A stretch of 14,960 nt of DNA from Deltaproteobacteria bacterium (GTDB lineage: Bacteria; Desulfobacterota; Desulfobacteria; Desulfobacterales; JAFDCJ01), in NCBI GenBank assembly GCA_024277475.1, contig JAJRVC010000573.1, forward strand, positions 1-14,960, written 5' to 3'. The notes under the pieces are model-generated. The model was not told where the DNA came from. It worked only from the letters and a program-made list of their open reading frames with translations, and did not search any database. This document shows, piece after piece, positions 1 through 7,452 of the stretch; within the stretch, counting starts at the first letter, position 1; each line of letters starts with the position of its first letter. The position numbers and the translations under genes are program-made.

Positions 1-450
1 AGCCGGGCACTGACGCTGGATTTGAGTGTTATCGAAAAGCTTGTTTATGACTCGGTGATCATCAAATCATCCATTGTCAGTCAGGACGCCAGGGAAAAAG
101 GATTACGCCGCAAACTTAATTTTGGCCACACCTTCGGCCATGGCATCGAAAAAACGCTGCAGGTCCGTCATGGGGAAGCCGTCAGCGCCGGGATGGTTCT
201 GGCATCCCAGCTATCGGTAAAAAGGGGGTATTTGCAAAACCCGGCTGCGACTCGAATTTCGGGGTTACTCGAAAAGTACGGACTGCCCGTGCGGCTGCCC
301 TATGACGGGAACCAGGTACTCGCAGCCATCAAAATGGATAAAAAGCGGGAAGGGAACAACATTAAATTTGTGCTGCTCCATGAAATCGGCCGGGCTTTTG
401 TCGATGAAATCTCCCTTCAGGAGCTGGAAGCGCTGGTGGGAACTAATTAA
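1..450 (+). CDS. aroB: 3-dehydroquinate synthase, C-terminal part (5' end outside window)
   Basis: This is the last 149 codons of AroB, which converts DAHP to 3-dehydroquinate in the second shikimate-pathway step using NAD+ and a divalent metal (usually Zn2+ or Co2+). The reading frame is open from base 1, so the gene starts upstream; a TTG at 22 is internal and not a real start. The metal-binding region is clear: GHTFGHGIE (bases about 124-150) followed by HGEAV (about 169-183), which hold the two histidine metal ligands of the family. The C-terminal DKK...IKFVLL segment is also typical. Related sugar cyclases (2-deoxy-scyllo-inosose or 2-epi-5-epi-valiolone synthases) share this fold, but the aro genes downstream argue for true AroB. 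The NAD-binding N-terminal domain cannot be seen. The gene ends in TAA, and the next gene starts about 170 bp later. Confidence 0.94.
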   Translation, partial: SRALTLDLSVIEKLVYDSVIIKSSIVSQDAREKGLRRKLNFGHTFGHGIEKTLQVRHGEAVSAGMVLASQLSVKRGYLQNPAATRISGLLEKYGLPVRLPYDGNQVLAAIKMDKKREGNNIKFVLLHEIGRAFVDEISLQELEALVGTN

Positions 451-466
451 GCGATCAGGTTCATTG

Positions 467-488
467 GAATGGATTCCATTCTATTTTT
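467..488 (+). terminator. weak hairpin plus T-rich tail after aroB
   Basis: A 6-bp inverted repeat, GAATGG (467-472) and CCATTC (476-481) with a 3-nt loop, is followed directly by TATTTTT (482-488). This resembles a weak intrinsic terminator 16 bp after the aroB stop. The stem is short and only half GC, so it may be incidental or only partly terminate. If real, it would separate aroB expression from the fusion gene. Confidence 0.3.
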
Positions 489-622
489 CGAATCAAACAG
501 GATATACCGCATTATCAGAATATTATTTGTTTCATCTGGTAATATAGAATAAAGAATCCGATAAATCCTGTCTATGAGTTTGGTTGCCTATTTGCTAAAA
601 ACTAAAAATGTGATTGTTAGAT

Positions 623-1741
623 ATGGAAAATTCGCAAGATGACAACAACAATCGTAATGTCGGCGGGAAAGATGTCACGACTCTTCGAAAGCGCATCGAT
701 GCCATCGACGATCGGATTCTTGAACTGATCAACCAGCGGCTTTTATCCGCCCGTGCGATTGGCTTGATCAAACAGCGAACCGGGACGGCGGTGGTCGACA
801 GCCGGCGTGAAACTGAAATTTTTCAAAGGCTTGTATCTCTGAACAAGGGCCCGTTAACAACCGGCGGGCTTTATCGCATTTTCAGAAGTACCATTGCGGC
901 CGGACGTGGGGTTCAAGATCTGCGCATCCCTGCGGATGCACCACCGGTTTACGCCGTTTTCGGAGATCCGGTGGGGCATAGTCTCAGTCCCATTATGCAC
1001 AACAGCGCTCTGACCCAGACAGGCCGCGATGGACTTTACCTCGCCTTCCGGGTCAAAGACATTGCTGCCGCGGTCAGCGGCATCCGGGGGCTGGGTATCC
1101 GGGGTGCCAGCATTACCATCCCTCATAAAATCAGCGTGATGAAATATCTCGATAAAGTGGATGTATCGGCAGAAAAAATCGGTGCGGTCAATACGATTGT
1201 CAACCGGCAGGGGGTCCTCCATGGTTATAATACCGACTGTCCGGGAGCCGTCAAGGCGCTGTCTGAAAAGACCACCGTCAAAGACAAACAGGTGGCAATT
1301 ATCGGTGCCGGCGGTGGAGCCCGGGCCATTGGATTCGGCATCAATCAGGAGGGGGGCAGACTCACCATTCTTAACCGCAGCCGCCAAAGCGGTGAAAAGC
1401 TTGCCGGTGACCTGGGTTGCGATTTCAAACCGCTCGCGGAAGTCGGGAGGCTGTGTTACGATATCGTTATCAATGCGACCCCCGTTGGTATGACACCCCA
1501 TGACGACTGCACTCCGGTGAAGCCGGAACTGCTGGCAGCCGGAACAGTTATCATGGACACGGTATACAACCCTTTGAAAACCCGAATATTAAAGGACGCG
1601 GAAAAAGCCGGTTGTCCTACCATAGACGGTGTCGCCATGCTTGTCCATCAGGGAGCCCTTCAGTTTGAAATGTGGACTTCAAAAAAAGCCCCTGTTGAGA
1701 TTATGCGCCGGGTGGTGCTGGATGAACTGTCGAGCCCGTAA
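623..1741 (+). CDS. aroE: bifunctional chorismate mutase / shikimate dehydrogenase fusion
   Basis: A 372-aa two-domain protein. Residues about 18-95 form an AroQ-class chorismate mutase (chorismate to prephenate). Aligning by spacing to the E. coli P-protein mutase, its catalytic residues are matched by R22, R39, K50, R62 and E63, with Q98 near the last glutamine. Residues about 108-372 are shikimate dehydrogenase (NADPH-dependent, 3-dehydroshikimate to shikimate): GHSLSP at 118-123, catalytic K169 in TIPHK, catalytic D205 in GYNTD, the dinucleotide loop GAGGGAR at 228-234, NATPVGM at 284-290, and the C-terminal GVAMLVHQGA motif. So one chain carries the fourth pathway step and the first step after chorismate. 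I chose ATG 623; TTG 614 in the same frame would add three residues. Neither has a good Shine-Dalgarno, and the first ~17 residues are polar linker. No frameshift is seen, and both domains look active. Confidence 0.93.
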   Translation: MENSQDDNNNRNVGGKDVTTLRKRIDAIDDRILELINQRLLSARAIGLIKQRTGTAVVDSRRETEIFQRLVSLNKGPLTTGGLYRIFRSTIAAGRGVQDLRIPADAPPVYAVFGDPVGHSLSPIMHNSALTQTGRDGLYLAFRVKDIAAAVSGIRGLGIRGASITIPHKISVMKYLDKVDVSAEKIGAVNTIVNRQGVLHGYNTDCPGAVKALSEKTTVKDKQVAIIGAGGGARAIGFGINQEGGRLTILNRSRQSGEKLAGDLGCDFKPLAEVGRLCYDIVINATPVGMTPHDDCTPVKPELLAAGTVIMDTVYNPLKTRILKDAEKAGCPTIDGVAMLVHQGALQFEMWTSKKAPVEIMRRVVLDELSSP

Positions 1742-1818
1742 GGGAAGGTTTTTGTTATTAGTTGTTCGTTTGAGAGGAATGATGTCTATTTTAATTTTCC
1801 TTCTCACGATACTCCCCA

Positions 1819-1885
1819 GGGAGTAGCAATCTTACCAAATCTTAAAACTGTTTTCAGTTGGAATGTTTGGGAATAGCAACCTTCC
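1819..1885 (+). repeat. imperfect direct repeat with a hairpin between, upstream of aroA
   Basis: Two 17-nt near-identical copies (1819-1835 and 1869-1885), both beginning GGGA and containing TAGCAA, differ at a few bases and start exactly 50 bp apart. Between them AACTG (1846-1850) and CAGTT (1855-1859) form a perfect small stem around TTTT, with CCAAA/TTTGG complementarity further out. This lies in the 190-bp spacer before aroA. It could be a leader structure or decayed repeat DNA; no leader peptide rich in aromatic codons is seen. Confidence 0.45.
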
Positions 1886-1931
1886 AGGTTCCCAGGTATG
1901 AACCCATAACCTATAACCTGTTCGTATTTCC

Positions 1932-3200
1932 ATGATTGAAATAAAATCGCAACAAGTCAAACCCCGTTGTACGGTTGCCGTACCCGGTTCCAAAAGCTAC
2001 ACCCACCGGATACTGATTGCTTCGGCCCTGTCGGACGGAATGTGCCGGATTGAAAATGCATTGATCTGTGAAGACACACTGCTGACTATCGACGCTTTGC
2101 GGCAGATGGGAATTCGGATCAACGAAGAATCCGACAATACGCTCCTCGTTCACGGGAGCAGCGGTGCGCTGCATCCGAAGCGGGAACGCATTTATCTCGG
2201 AAATTCCGGGACTTCCATGCGATTGCTGACTGCCGTGGCTGCCCTGGGACAGGGAACCGTAACCCTATTTGGCACCGACCGCATGGGCCGGCGGCCAATC
2301 CGGGATCTCATCGATGCTTTGAATCAGATCGGCGTCCGGGTCTTTTCAACGAAGCGCAATGGCTGCCCGCCGGTTGCAATAGATGGGGGAGGGATCAGCG
2401 GCAGGACCGTCACGATTAACTGCCTGGCCAGCAGTCAGTACCTTTCAGCTTTGCTGCTGATCGCGCCCTGCGCCGTCAAAGGATTGGATGTCACGGTTGA
2501 CGGGGGACCCGTATCAAGACCCTATGTGGACATGACGGTGGCAGTCATGGCCGATTTCGGGGTAGCGGTCAATCGTGAGGGCTACCACCGTTTTCAGATC
2601 GCAGGAGATCAAACCTACCGGGCCGGGACGTACGTTGTGGAACCTGACGGGTCCCAAGCCGGGTATTTCTGGGCCGCCGCCGCCATCTGCAAAACCGAGA
2701 TCAAGGTCAAGGGGATCCGCAAAGATTCTCATCAGGGGGATGTGCATTTCGCAAAACTGTTGGAGTCCATGGGCTGTAAAATGGTAACACAACCCGACGG
2801 CATTACGATTTGTGGGGGTGATCTGCGAGCCGTCGAAATTGACATGGGCGACATGCCGGATATGGTACCCACCCTGGCGGTGATCGCCGCTTTTGGCAAA
2901 GGAACTACGGTCATCAAGAATGTTTCCCATCTGAAATCCAAAGAAAGCGATCGCTTAACCTCCGTTGTCAACGAACTGATCAAAATGGGGATCGACGCCC
3001 GCTGCAGCGACAACGAGCTGATCGTCGCAGGCGGCAGGCCGCACGGTGCTGAAATCGAAACCTACGGCGATCATCGCATGGCCATGAGTTTTGCGGTGGC
3101 AGGACTGGTCACACCCGGGACGTTTATCCTTGATGAAAATTGTGTTGAGAAATCATTTCCTAATTTCTGGGAGGTGTTTGAAGGGCTATACGTGAGCTGA
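1932..3200 (+). CDS. aroA: 3-phosphoshikimate 1-carboxyvinyltransferase (EPSP synthase)
   Basis: AroA joins shikimate-3-phosphate and phosphoenolpyruvate to give EPSP, the sixth step of the shikimate pathway, in the cytoplasm. At 422 aa it is full length for the family. Motifs in order: PGSKSYTHR (18-26) with the PEP/S3P-binding lysine and arginine; LGNSGTSMR (89-97); RP.RDLIDAL (121-130); SSQYLSALL (167-175); D310, matching the catalytic aspartate; KESDR (337-341) with the catalytic glutamate; GDHRMAM (379-385); and EKSFP (406-410) near the end. The GTSMRLL segment has leucine at 98 where E. coli-type class I enzymes have the proline of GTAMRPL. ATG 1932 gives the usual N-terminus (MIEIK...VPGSKS), although no convincing Shine-Dalgarno precedes it. 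It sits 190 bp after the fusion gene and 253 bp before aroK. Confidence 0.96.
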   Translation: MIEIKSQQVKPRCTVAVPGSKSYTHRILIASALSDGMCRIENALICEDTLLTIDALRQMGIRINEESDNTLLVHGSSGALHPKRERIYLGNSGTSMRLLTAVAALGQGTVTLFGTDRMGRRPIRDLIDALNQIGVRVFSTKRNGCPPVAIDGGGISGRTVTINCLASSQYLSALLLIAPCAVKGLDVTVDGGPVSRPYVDMTVAVMADFGVAVNREGYHRFQIAGDQTYRAGTYVVEPDGSQAGYFWAAAAICKTEIKVKGIRKDSHQGDVHFAKLLESMGCKMVTQPDGITICGGDLRAVEIDMGDMPDMVPTLAVIAAFGKGTTVIKNVSHLKSKESDRLTSVVNELIKMGIDARCSDNELIVAGGRPHGAEIETYGDHRMAMSFAVAGLVTPGTFILDENCVEKSFPNFWEVFEGLYVS

Positions 3201-3453
3201 ACGGCTTAGAGGTCCAACGTTCAAAGGTTTTGGGTTCTGGATTGAAAGATTCAGGAGTTCAGAGTTGCTGATGTTAGCCGAGGTGGCCGGCTTTATCACG
3301 AAAGAAACTTAGGTATTAAAAATCCCAAATTTCAAACACCAAATTATAAATAAATTGCAAATTTAAATATTCAATAGCCGAAACAGGTTTAGAATTTAAG
3401 TCATTGAAAATGTGGTTTCATATAAGGATAGCACGAAAAGGTAACCTTGAACG
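3201..3453 (+). other. aroA-aroK spacer with degenerate repeat-like sequence
   Basis: This 253-bp spacer has no credible gene. It contains a short AACGTTCA-type element near 3213-3222, a weak inverted repeat AGCCG/CGGCT (3276-3280 and 3288-3292) without a T-tract, an AT-rich stretch with repeated CAAAT/AAATT words (about 3320-3375), and a run of TGAAC-type words (3446-3474) that continues into aroK. It looks like decayed interspersed-repeat DNA rather than a compact operon junction. I see no clear promoter. Confidence 0.5.
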
Positions 3454-4014
3454 GTGAACCCTGAACCTAAGAACCCTCAAAGCCTGTTTTTAATCGGATA
3501 CCGCTGCACGGGAAAATCCTCCGTTGGAAAGCTGCTCGCAGCAGCGCTCAGCCGGTCGTTTGTTGATACGGATTCCCTGGTAGTGTCGGAAAACGGAATG
3601 AGCATCCGGGAAATAGTGAAAATCCTGGGTTGGGAGGCCTTCCGCCGGTTGGAGCACACCGCCCTGCAGAAAGTTTGCACCATGCAACGGCTGGTCGTGG
3701 CGACCGGTGGTGGGGTTGTACTCGATGCCGGCAACGTCAAGCTGATGAAAGAAAGCGGAAGGGTCATCTGGCTGAGGGCAACTGCCAGTACCATAAAAGC
3801 CAGGATGGTGCAAGACCTGACTTCGGAGGGCTTCCGCCCGGCATTGACCTTAACAGACAGTATTTCAGAAATCGAAGTAACATTGGCGGAGCGGGAACCG
3901 CTTTATCACCGTGTGATGGATTTTGCCGTGAATACGGATAATATCAGGTTGGACGAGATTGTTAATTCTATCCTTGGAAATCTTAAGAAATTAGATACCG
4001 GGGAATTGTCTTGA
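3454..4014 (+). CDS. aroK: shikimate kinase
   Basis: Phosphorylates the 3-hydroxyl of shikimate with ATP, the fifth step of the pathway. The 186-aa protein shows the Walker A P-loop GYRCTGKS (15-22); DTD at 38-40, where the aspartates contact Mg2+ and shikimate; the FRRLE segment (63-67) with a shikimate-binding arginine; TGGG (84-87); a lid arginine in GFRPAL (R128); and a substrate-binding arginine in AEREPLY (R147). GTG 3454 is the only usual start between the in-frame TGA at 3448 and the P-loop. It has no Shine-Dalgarno and lies inside a TGAAC-word repeat, so translation may be weak or begin unusually. The tail after about residue 170 is slightly longer than typical. aroL encodes the same activity; aroK is used here as the generic name. 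aroC follows after 64 bp. Confidence 0.93.
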   Translation: MNPEPKNPQSLFLIGYRCTGKSSVGKLLAAALSRSFVDTDSLVVSENGMSIREIVKILGWEAFRRLEHTALQKVCTMQRLVVATGGGVVLDAGNVKLMKESGRVIWLRATASTIKARMVQDLTSEGFRPALTLTDSISEIEVTLAEREPLYHRVMDFAVNTDNIRLDEIVNSILGNLKKLDTGELS

Positions 4015-4078
4015 ACGGATACAGGTTATGGGTTGACCGTTCAGTCTCACTATTACGTTTATTTCGGAGATATAATAT

Positions 4079-5176
4079 ATGTCAAGCATATTGGGAACCT
4101 TGTTTAAAGTAACGACATTCGGTGAATCTCACGGCCGGGGTGTCGGTGCGGTTGTGGACGGTTGCCCGCCCGGATTGTCCCTCAGCGAAAAGGATATCCA
4201 ACCCCAGCTTGACCGTCGCCGTCCGGGTCAGAGCCGGCTGGCAACTGATCGCAATGAAGCCGACCGGATCACGATACTGTCCGGTGTCGAAAACGGCCGG
4301 GTTCTGGGAACACCCATTGCACTGTGTGTGGCCAACAAAGACCAGCGGCCGGGGGATTATGCCGCCATGCGATCCATTCCCCGCCCGTCCCACGCGGATT
4401 ATACCTACCAGGTGAAATACGGCCTCCGAACGTTAAGCGGGGGAGGGCGGTCCAGCGCCAGAGAAACCATCGGGCGTGTGGCCGCGGGCGCCATTGCAGA
4501 AAAATTTCTTCTTGAGGATTATGGGATTGAAATCGTGGCCTGGGTGACTGCAGTGGGCACCATTGCGGCTGCCGCCGTCGATGAAATCCGTATCACCCGC
4601 AAGCAGGTGGACGGAACTCCGGTGCGCTGTCCCACCGAAAATGAGGCCGGGCACATGATTCGTGCAATCACGGATGCCAAAGAAGCCAATGATTCCCTGG
4701 GCGGAATTATTTCCTGCGTCTGCCGCAATGTTCCGGCGGGACTGGGGGAGCCTGTCTTTGACAAACTGGAAGCCCGGTTGGCGCATGCCATGTTGTCGAT
4801 TCCGGCCACCAAGGGCTTTGAAATCGGTTCCGGCTTTTCCGGCAGTCAAATGACCGGATCGACGCATAACGATGCTTTTACCAAAAAAGGAGAATGTCTG
4901 GGGACGATGACAAATTACAGCGGAGGGGTCCAGGGCGGTATTTCAAACGGGGAGTCGATACTGTTTAGGGTGGCCTTTAAACCGCCGGCAACTATCGGCA
5001 AAGCCCAGACAACGGTTGATTTCGCAGGCAATGAGGTGACCCTGGAGGCCAGAGGTCGCCATGATCCCTGTGTTGTGCCCCGGGCCGTGCCGATTGTCGA
5101 AGCTATGGCTGCATTGGTTATCGCTGATCTGGCCTTGCAGCAGAGAAGCAGAGGGTACTATCGGAATGACGAATGA
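4079..5176 (+). CDS. aroC: chorismate synthase
   Basis: Converts EPSP to chorismate by anti-1,4-elimination of phosphate, using reduced FMN that is not consumed; this is the last common step. The 365-aa length is normal. All family signatures are present: GESHG (15-19), the RRRPGQSRL segment (46-54) that contacts the substrate phosphate, PRPSHAD (101-107) with a conserved histidine, [10 protein letters not shown] (121-130), and [17 protein letters not shown] (327-343). ATG 4079 is preceded by GGAGA (4066-4070) with an 8-nt spacer, which supports the start. Whether the enzyme has its own flavin reductase activity cannot be told; bacterial forms are usually monofunctional and rely on externally reduced FMN. 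The gene is 64 bp downstream of aroK. Confidence 0.97.
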   Translation: MSSILGTLFKVTTFGESHGRGVGAVVDGCPPGLSLSEKDIQPQLDRRRPGQSRLATDRNEADRITILSGVENGRVLGTPIALCVANKDQRPGDYAAMRSIPRPSHADYTYQVKYGLRTLSGGGRSSARETIGRVAAGAIAEKFLLEDYGIEIVAWVTAVGTIAAAAVDEIRITRKQVDGTPVRCPTENEAGHMIRAITDAKEANDSLGGIISCVCRNVPAGLGEPVFDKLEARLAHAMLSIPATKGFEIGSGFSGSQMTGSTHNDAFTKKGECLGTMTNYSGGVQGGISNGESILFRVAFKPPATIGKAQTTVDFAGNEVTLEARGRHDPCVVPRAVPIVEAMAALVIADLALQQRSRGYYRNDE

Positions 5177-5464
5177 TGAAGGACGAAGGACAAATTAAGG
5201 AATCCTATCTATTTATAGTTTTTATTCAGTATCAAAATAGGCTTTTAGCGGATCAACGGAAAGCAATAAAAAATTTGCTTCAGCGTCCTTTGCGCCTGTC
5301 TCGTGGCTCCGCAAGATTGTCCTGAGTTCTGCCTGTAGCGTACGGGGGTGGTACTGGGGCCTCTGCGGTGAACTATTATATTCCTTGAAATATACAAAGC
5401 GAATTTATTTGGAACGATCCTAATAATCCTAACGATCAAAACCATCTAAACGAATATAGCCATA
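5177..5464 (+). other. aroC-aminotransferase spacer, repeat-like, no gene
   Basis: A 288-bp spacer. The central part (about 5278-5375) is more GC-rich than its flanks and contains words such as CTTTGCGCCTGTCTCGTGG and CCTCTGCGGTGAAC, which resemble interspersed repeat remnants known from many environmental bacterial genomes. An open frame on the - strand (5245-5445) has no ribosome binding site and no recognisable protein similarity, so I do not call it. No clear terminator or promoter is seen. Confidence 0.45.
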
Positions 5465-6595
5465 GTGAAACTATCAGATCGCATAAATCAAATTGAACCC
5501 TCCGGCACGGTACATTTTACCCGGCTTATTCAAGAGCTGAGAGGGCAGGGCAGAGACATCATCGATCTGGCGGTGGGCGAACCGCCATATGACACGCCCG
5601 GCGTGGTTCTTGACGCCACCAAACAGGCCCTGGATGCCGGCCGCACAAAATACGGCCCGGTGGCGGGACTGTCTGAGTTAAAAACACGGCTGGCACTGCA
5701 GTTTGAGGGTTATGATGCGCATAACGTCATTATTTCCAACGGATCGAAACAATGTTTGTACGCCATGTTCCAGGCCATCTGTGACCCCTTCGACGAGGTC
5801 ATCATACCCAGGCCGTATTGGGTCAGTTTTCCCCAGCAGGTCAAACTTGCCGGCGGGCGGCCGGTATTCGTGGACACCCAAAGCCATCAACTGGACTGTG
5901 AAAGAATTGAACGGGCCATAACCCCAAAGACCCGGGCTATTTTGATCAACTCGCCCAACAACCCCACCGGTGCGGTTTACCCGGCAGAGGATCTGGCCCG
6001 AATTTCCAAGATCGCCCTTGAGCGCAATCTGTATCTGATTTCGGATGAAGCCTATAGCTCATACGTTTATGACGGGCTTAAAGCCGTGAGCCTGTTCAGC
6101 TTTGAAGATATTCGCCACCTGTTGATCGTTACCCGCAGCTTTTCCAAAAACTACGGTATGACCGGGTTTAGAATAGGTTATATCGCTGCCTCGCATGAGT
6201 TTGTCGGGGCCGTTACCGGCCTGCAGAGCCATATGGCCGGTAATGTCTGTACCTTCGCCCAGCACGGTGCCCTGGCCGCGCTTGCCATGGATGATCGCAA
6301 GCTTGAGGAGTGGCGAGCCGATATGGAGCAAAAAAGAGAGTATGCCTACCACAGGACGGCGGAGTTGTTTGACTGTGTAAAACCCCGGGGCGCTTTTTAT
6401 CTCTTTCCCGATGTCAGACGGCATCTGAAAGAGGGCATGACGTCCGCTGAATTTGCCGGGCATTTGCTTGAGAATCACAGTGTGGCCGTCGTTCCCGGTG
6501 AAGTGTTCGGCATGAGCGGCCATATCAGGATATCCTACGCCGTTTCCGAAGATACACTGGTAAACGGATTTGATAAGATCGCTGAGGCCCTATGA
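5465..6595 (+). CDS. class I PLP aminotransferase, probably aromatic or prephenate-specific
   Basis: A 376-aa fold-type I aminotransferase of the aspartate-aminotransferase (I-beta-like) group. Visible features: the N-terminal LSDR..QIEPSGT segment, GEPPYDTP (38-45), YGPVAGL (63-69), NSPNNPTG (162-169) with the PLP-contacting asparagine, D194 and Y197 in SDEAYSSY, the Schiff-base lysine K228 in SFSKNYGMTGFRIGY, and R354 in HIRISYA, expected to bind the substrate carboxylate. GTG 5465 is the only usual start after the in-frame TAA at 5447; no clear Shine-Dalgarno is seen. Its last codons overlap tyrA (ATGA, 6592-6595), so the two are almost certainly co-translated. That context points to prephenate to arogenate, or 4-hydroxyphenylpyruvate/phenylpyruvate to tyrosine/phenylalanine. 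An ordinary aspartate aminotransferase cannot be excluded. Confidence 0.9.
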   Translation: MKLSDRINQIEPSGTVHFTRLIQELRGQGRDIIDLAVGEPPYDTPGVVLDATKQALDAGRTKYGPVAGLSELKTRLALQFEGYDAHNVIISNGSKQCLYAMFQAICDPFDEVIIPRPYWVSFPQQVKLAGGRPVFVDTQSHQLDCERIERAITPKTRAILINSPNNPTGAVYPAEDLARISKIALERNLYLISDEAYSSYVYDGLKAVSLFSFEDIRHLLIVTRSFSKNYGMTGFRIGYIAASHEFVGAVTGLQSHMAGNVCTFAQHGALAALAMDDRKLEEWRADMEQKREYAYHRTAELFDCVKPRGAFYLFPDVRRHLKEGMTSAEFAGHLLENHSVAVVPGEVFGMSGHIRISYAVSEDTLVNGFDKIAEAL

Positions 6596-7383
6596 TTGGT
6601 ATCATCGGATTTGGTCGATTTGGAAAACTGACGGCGCGCTATCTGGCAGAAGAATTTGAGGTGGCTGTTTACCACAGGACCGATAAATCAGCGGAAATCA
6701 AGCGCACCGGTGCCCGTGCGGCATCTTTCGAAACAGTTTGCCGGCAGGATATTGTCATACCCTGTGTTCCCATCTCCGTGTTGCGAGAGGTTTTGCAAGA
6801 CATTGCAGCGCTGCTGAGACCCGATGGCCTGATTGTCGATGTGTGTTCAGTCAAAGAATATCCCGTTCGTCTGATGGCCGATATCCTGCCGCCTACGGTT
6901 TCGATCCTGGCAACGCATCCCATGTTCGGACCGGACAGCGCATCCGATTCGCTGGAGGGCGGAAAGATTTGCCTGTGCAGGGTGCGAATCGCGGAAAAAT
7001 GCTACCAAAATATCAAAATCTGGTTAGAATCAAAGGGGCTGGTTGTGATTGAAGCAACCCCGCAGCAGCATGACGAGCAGATTGCTACCAGTCTTTCCCT
7101 GACCCATTTTATCGGCAGAACATTATCCGAATACGGGGCCAGGCTGCTCGATATCGATACGGAAGGCTATAAGCGACTGCTGCACATCCTGGAAGTCGTC
7201 GAACGAGACACCTGGCAGTTGTTTCTGGACATGCATCACTATAACCCCCACGCCAAAGAGAAACGGGTTGCATTTATGAAGGTCATGCAGGATATAAATG
7301 CCAGATTGGAGCAGGCAACGCCGCCTTTGTCGGATTTGGCTGAAAGTTCAAAGCTCAACGCTAAAAGTAAAAATAAGGAATAA
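6592..7383 (+). CDS. tyrA: prephenate/arogenate dehydrogenase, plant-like TyrA
   Basis: A 263-aa oxidative decarboxylase making 4-hydroxyphenylpyruvate from prephenate or tyrosine from arogenate. The Rossmann loop is GFGRFG (6-11). The segment after the second strand is YHRTDKS (27-33), with no acidic residue at its start, which suggests NADP rather than NAD. THPMFGPDS (108-116), LTHFIGR (170-176), DTEGYKRLL (189-197) and the HHYNPHA segment (215-221) closely resemble plant arogenate dehydrogenases as I remember them; the usual bacterial motif is HPIAG. C129 in LCRVRI occupies the position where I recall plant arogenate enzymes having aspartate. The ATG overlaps the aminotransferase stop by 4 nt. 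No ACT or chorismate mutase domain is attached; the mutase is in the AroE fusion. The last ~25 residues are polar and probably disordered. Confidence 0.92.
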   Translation: MIGIIGFGRFGKLTARYLAEEFEVAVYHRTDKSAEIKRTGARAASFETVCRQDIVIPCVPISVLREVLQDIAALLRPDGLIVDVCSVKEYPVRLMADILPPTVSILATHPMFGPDSASDSLEGGKICLCRVRIAEKCYQNIKIWLESKGLVVIEATPQQHDEQIATSLSLTHFIGRTLSEYGARLLDIDTEGYKRLLHILEVVERDTWQLFLDMHHYNPHAKEKRVAFMKVMQDINARLEQATPPLSDLAESSKLNAKSKNKE

Positions 7384-7394
7384 GTTTTTTTATT

Positions 7395-7417
7395 GGGAGT
7401 CACACGCTCTGTGTCCC
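7395..7417 (+). other. hairpin in the tyrA-aroQ spacer
   Basis: GGGA (7395-7398) and CACA (7401-7404) pair with TGTG (7410-7413) and TCCC (7414-7417), giving an 8-bp stem with a 2-nt bulge and a CGCTC loop. It begins 11 bp after the tyrA stop. No T-tract follows, so it is more likely an mRNA 3'-end stabiliser or processing site than a classical terminator, or chance. Confidence 0.35.
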
Positions 7418-7452
7418 TTGGATAAATATATTTTTCAATCGGAGTGAATACA

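Noticed and set aside
854..1501. 215-codon frame opposite the CM-AroE fusion
   Set aside because: Shadow of a strongly supported coding gene; the sense strand shows intact catalytic motifs and the antisense product resembles nothing.
5245..5445. 66-codon frame on the - strand in the aroC-aminotransferase spacer
   Set aside because: Low-quality composition in repeat-like DNA, no ribosome binding site, no recognisable motif.
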